Shown: in pieces, positions 27,685 to 35,628 of the stretch
Layout of the letters: the number at the start of each line of letters is the position of its first letter
Numbering within the stretch: position 1 is the stretch's first letter
Source of the DNA: Calditrichota bacterium
Lineage (GTDB): Bacteria; Calditrichota; Calditrichia; RBG-13-44-9; J042
Direction: 5' to 3'
Assembly: GCA_013150955.1 (NCBI GenBank)
Contig: JAADJD010000046.1
Location: 301 to 37,259 of the forward strand
Length of the DNA stretch: 36,959 nt
Position numbers and translations under genes: made by a program
Notes under the pieces: model-generated
The model's input: the letters and a program-made list of their open reading frames with translations, nothing else
What the model was told of the DNA's origin: nothing
The model's database searches: none

Positions 27685-27911
27685 CACGAACCGATTGGAA
27701 CTTTTTAACCAGCATTTTATTGCTCATCGCCATCGTGTTGACGGCGTTGCTGGGATACATCCAGTCCGAGTTTGAACTGCGGAAATTTGTTCCGCATCGC
27801 TACCTGGCTTATGCCACGCTGGTTCTGTTGGCAATTCACCTGTATTTCAATTTTGGTAAGATCTGGCGCTATTTTCGGCGCCGGAAGAAACGCCGATCTC
27901 CCATGCGCTAA
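27681..27911 (+). CDS. Two-helix membrane protein with paired histidines (possible heme-b protein)
   Basis: A 76-residue protein with helices at about 8-27 and 40-58 and a strongly basic tail (KIWRYFRRRKKRRS). H39 and H53 are 14 residues apart in or next to helix two (VPHRYLAYATLVLLAIHLYFN). This resembles the H...H..N spacing of DUF4405-type cytochrome-b-like proteins. The ATGA overlap with the SagB-type flavoprotein suggests the two form a membrane redox pair: flavin subunit plus membrane electron carrier. Heme binding is inference. Confidence 0.65.
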   Translation: MTRTDWNFLTSILLLIAIVLTALLGYIQSEFELRKFVPHRYLAYATLVLLAIHLYFNFGKIWRYFRRRKKRRSPMR

Positions 27912-27970
27912 GCCGATGGGCCGATGAGGTATTTTTATAATTTGAGAATGATAATTATGTCCTTAGCTAG

Positions 27971-28144
27971 CGCAGATCATGCATAAGACCGCGAGTTACG
28001 GGAATTCATCCAAAATATATCTACAAAATCAAAATATATCTACAAAATCACGAATATGTCTTGGAGAATATTTTCTACCAGATAGAATTTTATTTGTGTG
28101 AGATTGTGTAATTCGTAGGTGGATGTAAAATCAGGTTTTAAAAT
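27971..28144 (-). repeat. Interspersed palindromic repeat, copy E (decayed), with a 19-bp tandem duplication
   Basis: A degenerate reversed copy just beyond the tmRNA 3' end. It retains CCAGATAGAATTTTATT and GTAATTCGTAGG arm remnants and the ends CAGATCATGCATAA and TCAGGTTTTAAA. An internal 19-base unit (AAAATATATCTACAAAATC) is duplicated exactly at 28012-28030 and 28031-28049. Confidence 0.6.
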
Positions 28145-28147
28145 TTG

Positions 28148-28508
28148 TGGAGGCGGCGGGAATCGAACCCGCGTCCGGGCAGGAGGTCGATAGAACTTCT
28201 ACATGCTTAGCCTGACTTTCCATTTAACCATCGGTGAGCCGTCAGGCGGGCTACCCGATGGCGAGCCTGGTGGGAATACAAAGATCTGAAGTCCAGGCAC
28301 CTCCAGATCCCGGCCTGCCTTTGGCGACGCCCAGCTAAAGCCCCGGCAGGCAGGAGCTTTAGTGGACGGGCTGCTCAATTATTAGGCAGCCATAGCGTAA
28401 TTATAGTCGGCATTTTACCGATGCTCTCGCTAATGTTACGGGATAGCGAGAAAGCCCGGCATGCCGTTCTACCGCCCTTCTGCTGCCCGTCGAATCCAAT
28501 TCGCCCCC
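28148..28508 (-). ncRNA. ssrA: Transfer-messenger RNA (tmRNA)
   Basis: A one-piece tmRNA of about 361 bases that rescues stalled ribosomes and tags the nascent chain. The 5' end GGGGGCGAATTGGATTCGACGGG (cut here to its known opening) pairs as GGGGGCG with CGCCTCC at the 3' end. The T-arm GGTTCGATTCCCGCC is intact, and CCA is not encoded. The tag frame on the - strand reads GCC GAC TAT AAT TAC GCT ATG, then GCT GCC TAA TAA, giving ADYNYAMAA. Complementary CTAAAGC/GCTTTAG segments indicate a pseudoknot. Confidence 0.96.
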
Positions 28509-28661
28509 TTTCAAAGACCCATTATCTTGGCACTAACATCAACCCATTTATCGTCGGAAAGTTCCCAAATTTAATCATTTCACAGCAATGATTAAAAGAA
28601 TTTTTTTCATTGAACGGCATTCGAGGCACCCAATCGCACAATCCAGATCCCCCCAGAACCC

Positions 28662-28714
28662 ATTTAAAAAGAAAAGCTCCTGACTCCCGGTTGGGTCACC
28701 GTTCGTCAGGAGCT
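28662..28714 (-). terminator. Intrinsic terminator of the tRNA-Lys/ncRNA transcript
   Basis: A perfect 10-bp stem, AGCTCCTGAC/GTCAGGAGCT (28714-28705 with 28684-28675), has an inner CGGT/ACCG. It is followed on the - strand by TTTTCTTTTT. It ends transcription before tmRNA, so the tmRNA needs its own promoter in 28509-28661. Confidence 0.85.
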
Positions 28715-28839
28715 AATACTGACAGCGGTGACTCGCCGATCAGACAAGTTGGGGGGAACTCTCTGACCAGCTCAAACGCCACCGTCTGCCGCTTTCAGAT
28801 CGATGGGTGGGGGGAACACCCAATAAGTGATCTGAAAGC
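28662..28839 (-). ncRNA. Novel structured RNA candidate with twin C-rich loops, between tRNA-Lys and tmRNA
   Basis: On the - strand, four bases after tRNA-Lys. Hairpin 1 (28839-28791) is a perfect 11-bp stem GCTTTCAGATC/GATCTGAAAGC capped by GGGTG-TTCCCCC-CACCC. A second stem, GGCAG-(A)-CGGTG (28790-28780) with CACCGCTGTC (28730-28721), encloses hairpin 2. Hairpin 2 is GGTCAGA/TCTGATC with AGTT-CCCCCC-AACT inside (28768-28738). Hairpin 3 is a terminator. The same GTTCCCCCCA occurs in both C-loops. Two pairs are G-U on this strand but A-C on the other, fixing the transcribed strand. It resembles no RNA I recognise, including 6S and SRP. Confidence 0.72.
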
Positions 28840-28843
28840 TGAG

Positions 28844-28916
28844 TGCCCCCGCAGGGACTCGAACCCCGAACCAACGGATTAAGAGTCCGCTGCTCTACCA
28901 ATTGAGCTACGGAGGC
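28844..28916 (-). tRNA. tRNA-Lys (anticodon CTT)
   Basis: A 73-base cloverleaf. The acceptor is GCCTCCG/CGGGGGC with one U-G pair. The D arm is GCTC...GAGC, the anticodon arm GCGGA-CTCTTAA-TCCGT, and the T arm CGGGG-TTCGAGT-CCCTG, with discriminator A. CCA is not encoded (ACTC follows). Confidence 0.96.
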
Positions 28917-28932
28917 ATCTATTTGAGATCAA

Positions 28933-28961
28933 AATTTAGAATGTTTCAAAAATTATCACAA
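28933..28961 (-). promoter_or_regulatory. Promoter of the tRNA-Lys/ncRNA transcript
   Basis: On the - strand, TTGTGA (28961-28956), a 17-base spacer and TAAATT (28938-28933). The predicted start is about ten bases before the tRNA. Both boxes match the consensus at four of six positions. Confidence 0.5.
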
Positions 28962-29185
28962 CAATTTTTTAAAAAAGCCTTTCTCCTCTTTTCATTCCGA
29001 AACCATTCTACGCCCACCATCCCCAAAGGTTCTCCCCATTTGAAATTTCCGCTGGTCTTGCCGCTGGTCTTCCCCCATTCTCTCACCTCCCTCACTGATC
29101 CTTTTTATTTTTGCTTGCATTCCCACCGTTGAACGTGTTTATTCTCTGCGTTTCAAAGCGGTAGACCAACTGGAAGGATCGTGCA

Positions 29186-30148
29186 ATGGTTTACGATGTA
29201 ATCATCATTGGCAGTGGCCCCATTGGATTGTGTTGTGGCATTGAGGCCCGTCGGCGGGGATTTCACCATCTCATTCTTGAAAAAGGATGTCTGGTCAATT
29301 CGATCTTCCACTTCCCCACCAACATGACATTCTTCTCCACGGCAGAGCGATTGGAGATCGGGGAGGTGCCTTTCATTTCCCATAGAGAAAAGCCCACCCG
29401 CCGGGAAGCACTGGAATATTATCGCCGGGTCGTTCAACACTGGAAGCTAAACGTTCACACCTACGAAGCCGTTGAGGATGTTCTGGGAGATTTTCCCCAG
29501 TTCCAGGTGGTAACCTCACGTTCCCGGTACCCGGCAAAAGCGGTGGTCGTAGCCACCGGATATTATGATCAGCCCAATTTATTGAACGTCCCTGGAGAAG
29601 ACCTCCCCAAAGTGAAACATTACTACGACGAACCGCATCCCTACACCTTCCAGAAGATTGCGGTGATAGGGGGTGGGAATTCTGCGGTGGACGTGGCCCT
29701 GGAAACCTTCCGGCGTGGCGCGGAGGTGACCATGGTGGTTCGAGAACCCTGGCTTAAGCCCACCATCAAATACTGGGTAAAACCGGACATTGAAAATCGA
29801 ATAAAAGAAGGAAGCATCCGGGCATATTTTAATAGCGAGGTGGTGGAAATCCGCGAAAAGGAGCTGATCATCCGGACCCCTGATGGCATACGAACGCTGG
29901 AAAATGATTTTGTCCTGGCAATGACCGGTTATCACCCGAATTATGATTTCCTGGGTAAATTGGGGATCACCTTTACGGATGACGAAATTCGACAACCGGT
30001 ATATAATCCCGAGACCATGGAAAGCACCCGTCCGGGGATCTTTTTAGCGGGCGTGGTGTGTGGCGGCATGGAAACCAACAAGTGGACCATTGAAAATGCC
30101 CGCCACCATGCACCGCGGATCTTCGATTATCTGGAACGTATTCTTTAA
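29186..30148 (+). CDS. ypdA: YpdA-family flavoprotein (putative bacillithiol-disulfide reductase)
   Basis: A 320-residue thioredoxin-reductase-like NADPH flavoprotein. The FAD motif is IIGSGPIG (8-14) and the NADPH motif IGGGNSA (161-167). The closing FAD segment GIFLAGVVCGGMETNKWTIENAR and family-specific FPTNMTFFSTAERLEIG identify YpdA. In bacillithiol-using bacteria YpdA reduces oxidised bacillithiol. The cysteine conserved in the GPCG motif of Staphylococcus YpdA (C14 there) is isoleucine here, and two cysteines (C16, C17) lie just after. A GGAAGGA site precedes the ATG. No bshA/B/C gene is in the window. Confidence 0.9.
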   Translation: MVYDVIIIGSGPIGLCCGIEARRRGFHHLILEKGCLVNSIFHFPTNMTFFSTAERLEIGEVPFISHREKPTRREALEYYRRVVQHWKLNVHTYEAVEDVLGDFPQFQVVTSRSRYPAKAVVVATGYYDQPNLLNVPGEDLPKVKHYYDEPHPYTFQKIAVIGGGNSAVDVALETFRRGAEVTMVVREPWLKPTIKYWVKPDIENRIKEGSIRAYFNSEVVEIREKELIIRTPDGIRTLENDFVLAMTGYHPNYDFLGKLGITFTDDEIRQPVYNPETMESTRPGIFLAGVVCGGMETNKWTIENARHHAPRIFDYLERIL

Positions 30149-30174
30149 CCTTCTGTCCCTGAAGGGAATCTCAG

Positions 30175-30297
30175 ATTTTGCACTAACCTACGAATAACCC
30201 GAATGAACTCGAATAAAAGCAAATTCCTGGAAGACGATATGTTCCTGAGCAAAACTTGCTGGAGCCTCAACGCACAATTTTATTTGAAATGATTGAT
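30175..30297 (+). repeat. Interspersed palindromic repeat, copy F (decayed)
   Basis: An arm-like ACGAATAACCCGAATGAA (about 30190-30207) is followed by a weak core (CTGGAAGACGATATGTTCC, 30227-30245). It lies directly against copy G; no right arm is recognisable. Confidence 0.45.
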
Positions 30298-30460
30298 TTA
30301 ACCCAGATTATGTATTAAACCACGAATGACACGAATTAACACTAATAAAATACATTGGATGATATCTGGATGAAAATGTGTTTCGAGGTTTATTTGCGAT
30401 TTTATTGATATTTTTGGTTTCATTCACGTGATTTGCGGTTTCATGCAAAATTTGGGTTAA
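30298..30460 (+). repeat. Interspersed palindromic repeat, copy G (best preserved)
   Basis: A complete 163-bp element bounded by TTAACCCAGATTATG and ATTTTGGGTTAA-like ends (CAAAATTTGGGTTAA). The left arm is CCACGAATGACACGAATT. The core is GGATGAAAATGTGTTTCGAG then TTATTTGCGATTTTATTG, and the right arm TCATTCACGTGATTTGCGG. The ends are imperfect inverted repeats of about 40 bases. It defines the family boundaries. The remaining spacer to 30660 shows no gene. Confidence 0.9.
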
Positions 30461-30511
30461 ATCGCACCAGTGGTGGGGGAAAAATGATGTGGGATAATTT
30501 CTTTTCTGGAT

Positions 30512-30539
30512 TTGAATTCATACCAACTAACCGTACATT
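30512..30539 (+). promoter_or_regulatory. Possible promoter of the DUF3078 gene
   Basis: TTGAAT (30512-30517), 16 bases, TACATT (30534-30539). A modest match, but the only one seen in this spacer. Confidence 0.35.
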
Positions 30540-30660
30540 ATTCCCTTTCACGTGAATCTTCAGTAGATTCCAATCAAAAGGGTTCATTTCCATAAATTTT
30601 CAATTCTGGCCAGATCCGTCAATTCACTTAAATGCATGATCATTGAAAAAGGAGGTATTC

Positions 30661-31524
30661 ATGAAGGGGATGAATTTCGTAAAACACCGGGTATTTCTCT
30701 GGCTTCTGTGCTTGACCCTGGCGGCAGCGGCGGAGGAGTCTCCCAAAACAGAAAAATCTTTTGGCTGGAATAATCAGGTTATCAGCTCCCTGAATTTCAG
30801 TCAGACCAGTTTTGATAACTGGACCAAAGGCGGGGAAAACAACGTTAGCTGGCTACTGAACATTGAGGCGCGCTTTGAACGCAAACAGGAGAAATACACC
30901 TGGGCCAATTCGGGCAAATTTTCCTATGGGAAGAATAAAGTGGGATTGAACAATTTCCGCAAATCGGTGGATGAGATCAAATTGAGTTCCGTGTATAAAT
31001 ATCGATCGGGGATTTTTGTCGATCCCTACGCCTCCTTTTCGTTCGAAACCCAATTTGTGAAAGGATATGATTATCAGAAAGATCCCCCGGTGGCCGTGTC
31101 CAATTTCATGGATCCGGCGTACGTGTTTTTTAGTGGTGGCGCGGGAATTCAACCCAATCCGGCCCTGAAAATGCGTTTTGGATTTGCTTTCAAGACCACC
31201 ATAACCGACAAATATCCCCTCTATGCAGACAATCCTCGAACGCGTAACATCGAAAAAATCCGTTATGAACCGGGTGGGGAAGCCATTGTGGAATTGAACC
31301 GAAAAATCAGCAAAAACATTCTGCTGACATCGAAAGCGGAATTGTTCTCGAACATGCGAACGTTTCGGGAAATCGATGTTCGCTGGGACACCACGTTTTC
31401 TTCCAAAATAGCCAAATATGTTTCGGTGATTTACAACATTCAGCTTTTTTACGATTCGGACGTTTCCCCGAAACGGCAACTCAAGCAGGTGTTGGCCGTG
31501 GGCCTCACTTACGAGCTATTGTAG
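30661..31524 (+). CDS. DUF3078-family outer-membrane beta-barrel protein
   Basis: A 287-residue exported protein. An AAAGGAGG site fixes the ATG at 30661. The N-terminal hydrophobic stretch (HRVFLWLLCLTLAAAAE) is a signal peptide. The mature part has many alternating aromatic beta strands and the family-type opening: SSLNFSQTSFDNWTKGGENN, with the N-W-x-x-G-G signature. It ends in VLAVGLTYELL, consistent with a barrel whose last strand finishes near the C-terminus. DUF3078 proteins are common in Bacteroidota-type bacteria and have no assigned function. It is monocistronic. Confidence 0.82.
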   Translation: MKGMNFVKHRVFLWLLCLTLAAAAEESPKTEKSFGWNNQVISSLNFSQTSFDNWTKGGENNVSWLLNIEARFERKQEKYTWANSGKFSYGKNKVGLNNFRKSVDEIKLSSVYKYRSGIFVDPYASFSFETQFVKGYDYQKDPPVAVSNFMDPAYVFFSGGAGIQPNPALKMRFGFAFKTTITDKYPLYADNPRTRNIEKIRYEPGGEAIVELNRKISKNILLTSKAELFSNMRTFREIDVRWDTTFSSKIAKYVSVIYNIQLFYDSDVSPKRQLKQVLAVGLTYELL

Positions 31525-31697
31525 AAAAACCGGCTGACAATACCGGGGTTTAAATAACATCGTCTTCGGGGATGTTGACTGGGGAAGATCAGTCACATTC
31601 CGGGATTCAGTTCCGGGCAAAACCAGGCAACCCCGATTGCTAATCGTACAAAAGATACCGCCAGTGAGTCACCCGGAAATCATTTTTCATAAAAACA

Positions 31698-31726
31698 TTG
31701 ACAGCCGAATATTAAAATGCTAAAGT
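31698..31726 (+). promoter_or_regulatory. Promoter of the larB-hsp20-lon operon
   Basis: TTGACA (perfect -35, 31698-31703), a 17-base spacer and TAAAGT (31721-31726). The start is near 31733, about 44 bases before larB. No CIRCE-type palindrome was seen here. Confidence 0.65.
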
Positions 31727-31776
31727 TTTACGTTATGACAAAGACCATTTATTAACAAAAGAACTCCGGGGATCGG

Positions 31777-32568
31777 ATGGCACAGGATCCATTGAAGCAT
31801 TTGCTGGAGCAGTTTCGAAATGGGGAACTGGAACTGGATGTGGTGCTGAAAAAACTGCAGCAGCAGTTTCTGGGTAAACTGCCATTTGCCACTCTGGATT
31901 TCCACCGGGAAAGTCGACAGGGTTTTCCAGAGGTCATTTTCTGCCAGGGCAAATCTCTGCAGCAGATTGTGGAAATAGCCCGCGAAATTTACCACCGGCA
32001 TCATCGTTTTCTGGCCACGCATGCCAGCGAGGCGGTTTATCAGGCCCTGTCCGAACACATTTCCGCACTGGAGTATCATCCCCAGGCCCGATGCGTTTAC
32101 ACCCATCCTCCCAAACCGGATCCGCTGGGAAAGCATCGGGCGGCCATCATCACCGCGGGAACGGCTGACACTGCGGTCGCCGAAGAGGCGGCCATCGTCC
32201 TGGAGCTTTTTGGTTATCCTCCACAAAAAATTTACGATGTGGGGGTTGCGGGGCTGCATCGTCTGGATGCGCACTGGGATAACATTCAATCCGCCAGTAT
32301 TCTAATTGTGGTGGCCGGAATGGAAGGGGCTTTACCCAGCGTGGTTGGAGGCCTGGTTGACAAGCCCATCATTGCCGTTCCCACATCGGTGGGGTATGGC
32401 ACCCAGCTGAACGGTCTGGCAGCATTGCTGGCCATGCTCAACAGTTGCGCCAACAGCATTTCTGTGGTTAATATTGATAATGGCTTTGGCGCGGGATTCT
32501 GCGCCGCGTTGATGATTCGCCAGATGATTCATCTGGTGCACCAAAACAGGGAGCCGAAAGATGGATGA
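31777..32568 (+). CDS. larB: Nickel-pincer cofactor synthesis protein LarB (P2CMN synthase)
   Basis: A 263-residue protein with a C-terminal PurE-like domain. LarB carboxylates and hydrolyses nicotinic acid adenine dinucleotide to pyridinium-3,5-biscarboxylate mononucleotide, the first step of the nickel-pincer cofactor. The family core is clear: ITAGTADTAVAEEAAIVLE, YDVGVAGLHRL, and VVAGMEGALPSVVGGLV. AVPTSVGYG and NIDNGFGAGFCAA complete it. An N-terminal helical part (LLEQFRNGELELDVVLKKL) precedes it. LarC and LarE are not in the window, so the rest of the pathway must lie elsewhere or be missing. Its stop overlaps hsp20 by eight bases. Confidence 0.92.
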   Translation: MAQDPLKHLLEQFRNGELELDVVLKKLQQQFLGKLPFATLDFHRESRQGFPEVIFCQGKSLQQIVEIAREIYHRHHRFLATHASEAVYQALSEHISALEYHPQARCVYTHPPKPDPLGKHRAAIITAGTADTAVAEEAAIVLELFGYPPQKIYDVGVAGLHRLDAHWDNIQSASILIVVAGMEGALPSVVGGLVDKPIIAVPTSVGYGTQLNGLAALLAMLNSCANSISVVNIDNGFGAGFCAALMIRQMIHLVHQNREPKDG

Positions 32569-33010
32569 TTCGCGTCGAAAAATTTATCGAGATTTTTTGT
32601 CGGGAATGGATGCCGGGGCTCAGGAAGGCGGACGCAGTCGCTCTCCCATGTTCATACTGGGCGACGAAACCTGGGCACCGCCAACGGACATCCTGGAAAC
32701 CCAGAGTGAATTGATCATCATCATGGAAATTGCCGGGATCAATCCCCACGACATTGACATTCAGTATTCGGGTGGCATTTTAACCATCGAAGGGTCTCGA
32801 GACGAATTGCCCATGTTAAAAGAAGCCCAGATTACCTATTTCCATAAAAAAGAAATTGATTACGGCCATTTTCGCGTGCGGGTCAAAATCACTTCGCGCA
32901 TTGTTAGCGACGCCATTGAAGCCATGTACGAATCCGGATTTCTGACAATTCATCTGCCAAAGGATCCGGGCAAGCGAAAATCCAGCAGTGTGAAAATTCC
33001 CGTGAAGTAA
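32561..33010 (+). CDS. hsp20: Small heat-shock protein (Hsp20/alpha-crystallin family)
   Basis: A 149-residue ATP-independent holdase. The alpha-crystallin domain runs from about 38 to 135: WAPPTDILETQSELIIIMEIAGINPHDIDIQ (shown only by its start), the GGILTIEGSR strand, and YGHFRVRVKI. The conserved ESGFLTIHLPK strand follows. The usual C-terminal I-x-I/V anchor is represented by VKIPVK. It starts within larB and is followed after 32 bases by lon, so a holdase and a protease are made together. Confidence 0.92.
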   Translation: MDDSRRKIYRDFLSGMDAGAQEGGRSRSPMFILGDETWAPPTDILETQSELIIIMEIAGINPHDIDIQYSGGILTIEGSRDELPMLKEAQITYFHKKEIDYGHFRVRVKITSRIVSDAIEAMYESGFLTIHLPKDPGKRKSSSVKIPVK

Positions 33011-33042
33011 GTGGAGGAAAAATTAAGGAGAACAGGTCCATA

Positions 33043-35433
33043 ATGACCAGACAACAGAATCGCGAAGAGCTGTATATTCTTCCCATAAAAGATGTGGTCA
33101 TTTTCCCGTACGTCATCTTCCCCATTGTGATTGAGGATCCCCATCTGGTGGAGATGGTCAACGAAGCCCTGATTAAACGCCAACTGGTGGGGATGGTTAC
33201 GGAAATTCCCGGATCGGGTAAGGAAGGGAAAACCTACTCCACCGGAACCGCGGCATCGGTACTCAAACTCTTCCACATGCAGGATGGCACCACCCGGCTG
33301 CTGGTGCAGGGGATTTATCGTTTCCGCATCACGCGGGTGCTGGAACAACAACCCATCATTCGTGCGGCCATTGAACGCATCGAAACGGTTGAAGAAGATC
33401 CGGTACGGGTGGAAGCGTTGCGGCGTACCATTCAGGACCTGTTCATGAAGGTGATTGAAAAATCGCCCTTCCTGCCGGACGAACTGGCCAATGCCGTTAT
33501 GGAGTCGCCGGATGCTGAGAAACTGGCGGACCTGATCGCTGCCAATTTGAACATCCGCATCGAAGAACGCCAGGCGCTACTGGAGGAGCCCTCCCTGGAC
33601 CGTCGGCTGGAGCTGGTAATGGAGTACCTGGATCGGGAATTGAAGGTGCTGGAAATTACCGGCGAGATTCAGGAACTGGTGAACGAAGAAATGAGCCGAT
33701 CCCAGCGCGAATTTCTGCTGCGGGAACAGCTGAAGGCCATCAAGCAGGAACTGGGGGAAGATGAAGAAGAGGAAGAAGACGAATGGGAAAAGGAAATTGA
33801 AGACCTGCGCAAACAGATTAAAAAGGCCAAAATGCCCAGGGATGTGGAAGAAATTGCCCTGAAGGAACTGGAGCGCATGGCGGAGATGTCCCCCGCGGCA
33901 GCGGAATACACCATCTCCCGCACTTACATCGACTGGCTGATTGCCCTGCCGTGGAGCAAGGAAACCCGGGACAACATGGACCTGGAAAATGCGAAAAAAA
34001 TCCTGGACGAGGATCATTACGACCTGACGGATGTAAAAAACCGCATTCTGGAATTTCTGGCGGTTCGCAAATTGAAAAAGGAAACCAAGGGCCCCATCCT
34101 CTGCTTTGCCGGTCCACCGGGGGTGGGGAAAACCAGCCTGGGTAAATCCATTGCGCGCGCCATGGGCCGAAAGTTTGTGCGGTTCTCCGTGGGAGGCATT
34201 CGGGATGAAGCGGAAATACGCGGCCACCGTCGCACCTACATTGGCGCCCTGCCCGGACGGATCATTCAAATGATCAAAGAAGCGGGTACCCGAAATCCGG
34301 TCTTCATGCTGGACGAAATCGATAAGATTGGTACCGACTTTCGGGGAGATCCGGCATCGGCTCTGCTGGAAGCGCTAGATCCGGAACAGAACAAGGATTT
34401 TGTGGATCATTATCTGGACGTAAAGTTCGACCTTTCCAAGGTCATGTTCATCTGCACCGCAAACGTTCTGTACAATATTCCCCCGGCTTTGCTGGACCGC
34501 ATGGAGGTCATTGAAATTCCCGGCTACATTACCGAGGAAAAGATTGAAATTGCGCGGAATTACATCATTCCCCGCCAAATTGAAGAGCACGGTTTGAAAA
34601 AACGGTCCCTGAAATTTACCAAGAAGGCCATCGAAAAGATCATTACCGATTATACCAACGAGGCCGGGGTGCGGAATCTGGAGCGCGAGATCGCTAATAT
34701 TTGTCGGAAGGTGGCCCGTCGGGTCGCTGAAGGGGATAAAAGCCCGGTGAAAATCACCGAGGAAAACGTGGCCCAGTTTCTGGGACCGCCGAAAAATTTT
34801 CCCGAACTGGCGGGAATCAAGGATGAAATCGGGATTGCCACCGGGTTGGCCTGGACACCTGTGGGCGGAGAGATCCTGTTCATTGAATCCACCATGATGA
34901 AAGGGGGGAAAAATCTGGTGCTCACCGGTCAACTGGGGGAAGTTATGCGAGAATCGGCCCAGGCAGCCCTCAGTTACCTGCGCTCCAACGCCGATGTCTA
35001 CGGCATCGATCCCGACTTTTTCGCAAAATACGATATTCACATCCACGTGCCGTCAGGTGCGGTACCCAAGGATGGCCCTTCTGCGGGGGTAACCATTGCC
35101 ACGTCTTTGCTGTCGCTGCTACTCCGGCGACCGGTGCGTCATGATGTAGCCATGACGGGAGAAATTTCTCTCCGGGGACGGGTGCTTCCCGTGGGAGGCA
35201 TTAAAGAAAAAGTCATTGCTGCGCGCCGAGCCGGCATTAAAACGGTGATCCTCCCCACCAAAAATGAAAAAGACCTGCTGGAAGTGCCGGAATACATTCG
35301 GAAGAAGCTAAACTTTGTATTTGTTGACAAACTGGATGAGGTGTTTGCCCATGCACTGCGCAACGGGGTGCCCCGACTCAAGCAGACACCGGTCGTCAGC
35401 CCGGCGAAAAAGCCACTGGCTGCCAAGACGTAA
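33043..35433 (+). CDS. lon: ATP-dependent protease Lon
   Basis: A 796-residue homohexameric AAA+ serine protease that removes misfolded proteins. The N-terminal LON substrate domain begins [17 protein letters not shown] long coiled section with an acidic run ([16 protein letters not shown], about 240-255) follows. The Walker A motif GPPGVGKT is at 357-364, and Walker B is [11 protein letters not shown]. The catalytic Ser-Lys dyad is S680 (KDGPSAG) and K723 (GGIKEK), one residue from E. coli numbering. An AAGGAG site precedes the ATG. A frame-intact, full-length Lon A-type protease. Confidence 0.97.
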   Translation: MTRQQNREELYILPIKDVVIFPYVIFPIVIEDPHLVEMVNEALIKRQLVGMVTEIPGSGKEGKTYSTGTAASVLKLFHMQDGTTRLLVQGIYRFRITRVLEQQPIIRAAIERIETVEEDPVRVEALRRTIQDLFMKVIEKSPFLPDELANAVMESPDAEKLADLIAANLNIRIEERQALLEEPSLDRRLELVMEYLDRELKVLEITGEIQELVNEEMSRSQREFLLREQLKAIKQELGEDEEEEEDEWEKEIEDLRKQIKKAKMPRDVEEIALKELERMAEMSPAAAEYTISRTYIDWLIALPWSKETRDNMDLENAKKILDEDHYDLTDVKNRILEFLAVRKLKKETKGPILCFAGPPGVGKTSLGKSIARAMGRKFVRFSVGGIRDEAEIRGHRRTYIGALPGRIIQMIKEAGTRNPVFMLDEIDKIGTDFRGDPASALLEALDPEQNKDFVDHYLDVKFDLSKVMFICTANVLYNIPPALLDRMEVIEIPGYITEEKIEIARNYIIPRQIEEHGLKKRSLKFTKKAIEKIITDYTNEAGVRNLEREIANICRKVARRVAEGDKSPVKITEENVAQFLGPPKNFPELAGIKDEIGIATGLAWTPVGGEILFIESTMMKGGKNLVLTGQLGEVMRESAQAALSYLRSNADVYGIDPDFFAKYDIHIHVPSGAVPKDGPSAGVTIATSLLSLLLRRPVRHDVAMTGEISLRGRVLPVGGIKEKVIAARRAGIKTVILPTKNEKDLLEVPEYIRKKLNFVFVDKLDEVFAHALRNGVPRLKQTPVVSPAKKPLAAKT

Positions 35434-35454
35434 GAAAACCGGGGCGATATGTTC

Positions 35455-35515
35455 TCAATCCCGATTTTTCTTTAGCCTGTGAATGACACGAATGAACACA
35501 AACAAATATACTAAA
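35455..35515 (+). repeat. Palindromic-repeat left-arm fragment, copy H
   Basis: TGAATGACACGAATGAACAC (about 35478-35497) is a left-arm remnant after lon, without core or right arm. Confidence 0.55.
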
Positions 35516-35568
35516 CCACACTTGACTGTCTATGAGAAACCCTTGATTTAATCGATTAAAGATTTTCT

Positions 35569-35596
35569 TTGTAAAATAGGTAAAATCCCTTATAAT
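35569..35596 (+). promoter_or_regulatory. Promoter-like site before the decayed transposase
   Basis: TTGTAA (35569-35574), 16 bases, TATAAT (35591-35596), about 30 bases before the old transposase start. Confidence 0.45.
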
Positions 35597-35628
35597 CAAA
35601 CAAAACAATAAGATAGGGGATTAAACCG

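Noticed and set aside
26851-27911. A thiazole/oxazole-modified peptide cluster around the SagB-type protein
   Set aside because: No YcaO, SagC/D-type protein, transporter or precursor peptide was found on either side.
28610-28882. A 90-codon + strand open frame across the tRNA-Lys/tmRNA interval
   Set aside because: It runs antisense through the structured RNA and into tRNA-Lys, has no ribosome site and no protein-like composition.
31576-31595. TGACTG...CAGTCA inverted repeat after the DUF3078 gene as a second TetR operator
   Set aside because: The half-sites differ from the heme-operon palindrome, the spacer is eight bases, and no promoter overlaps it.
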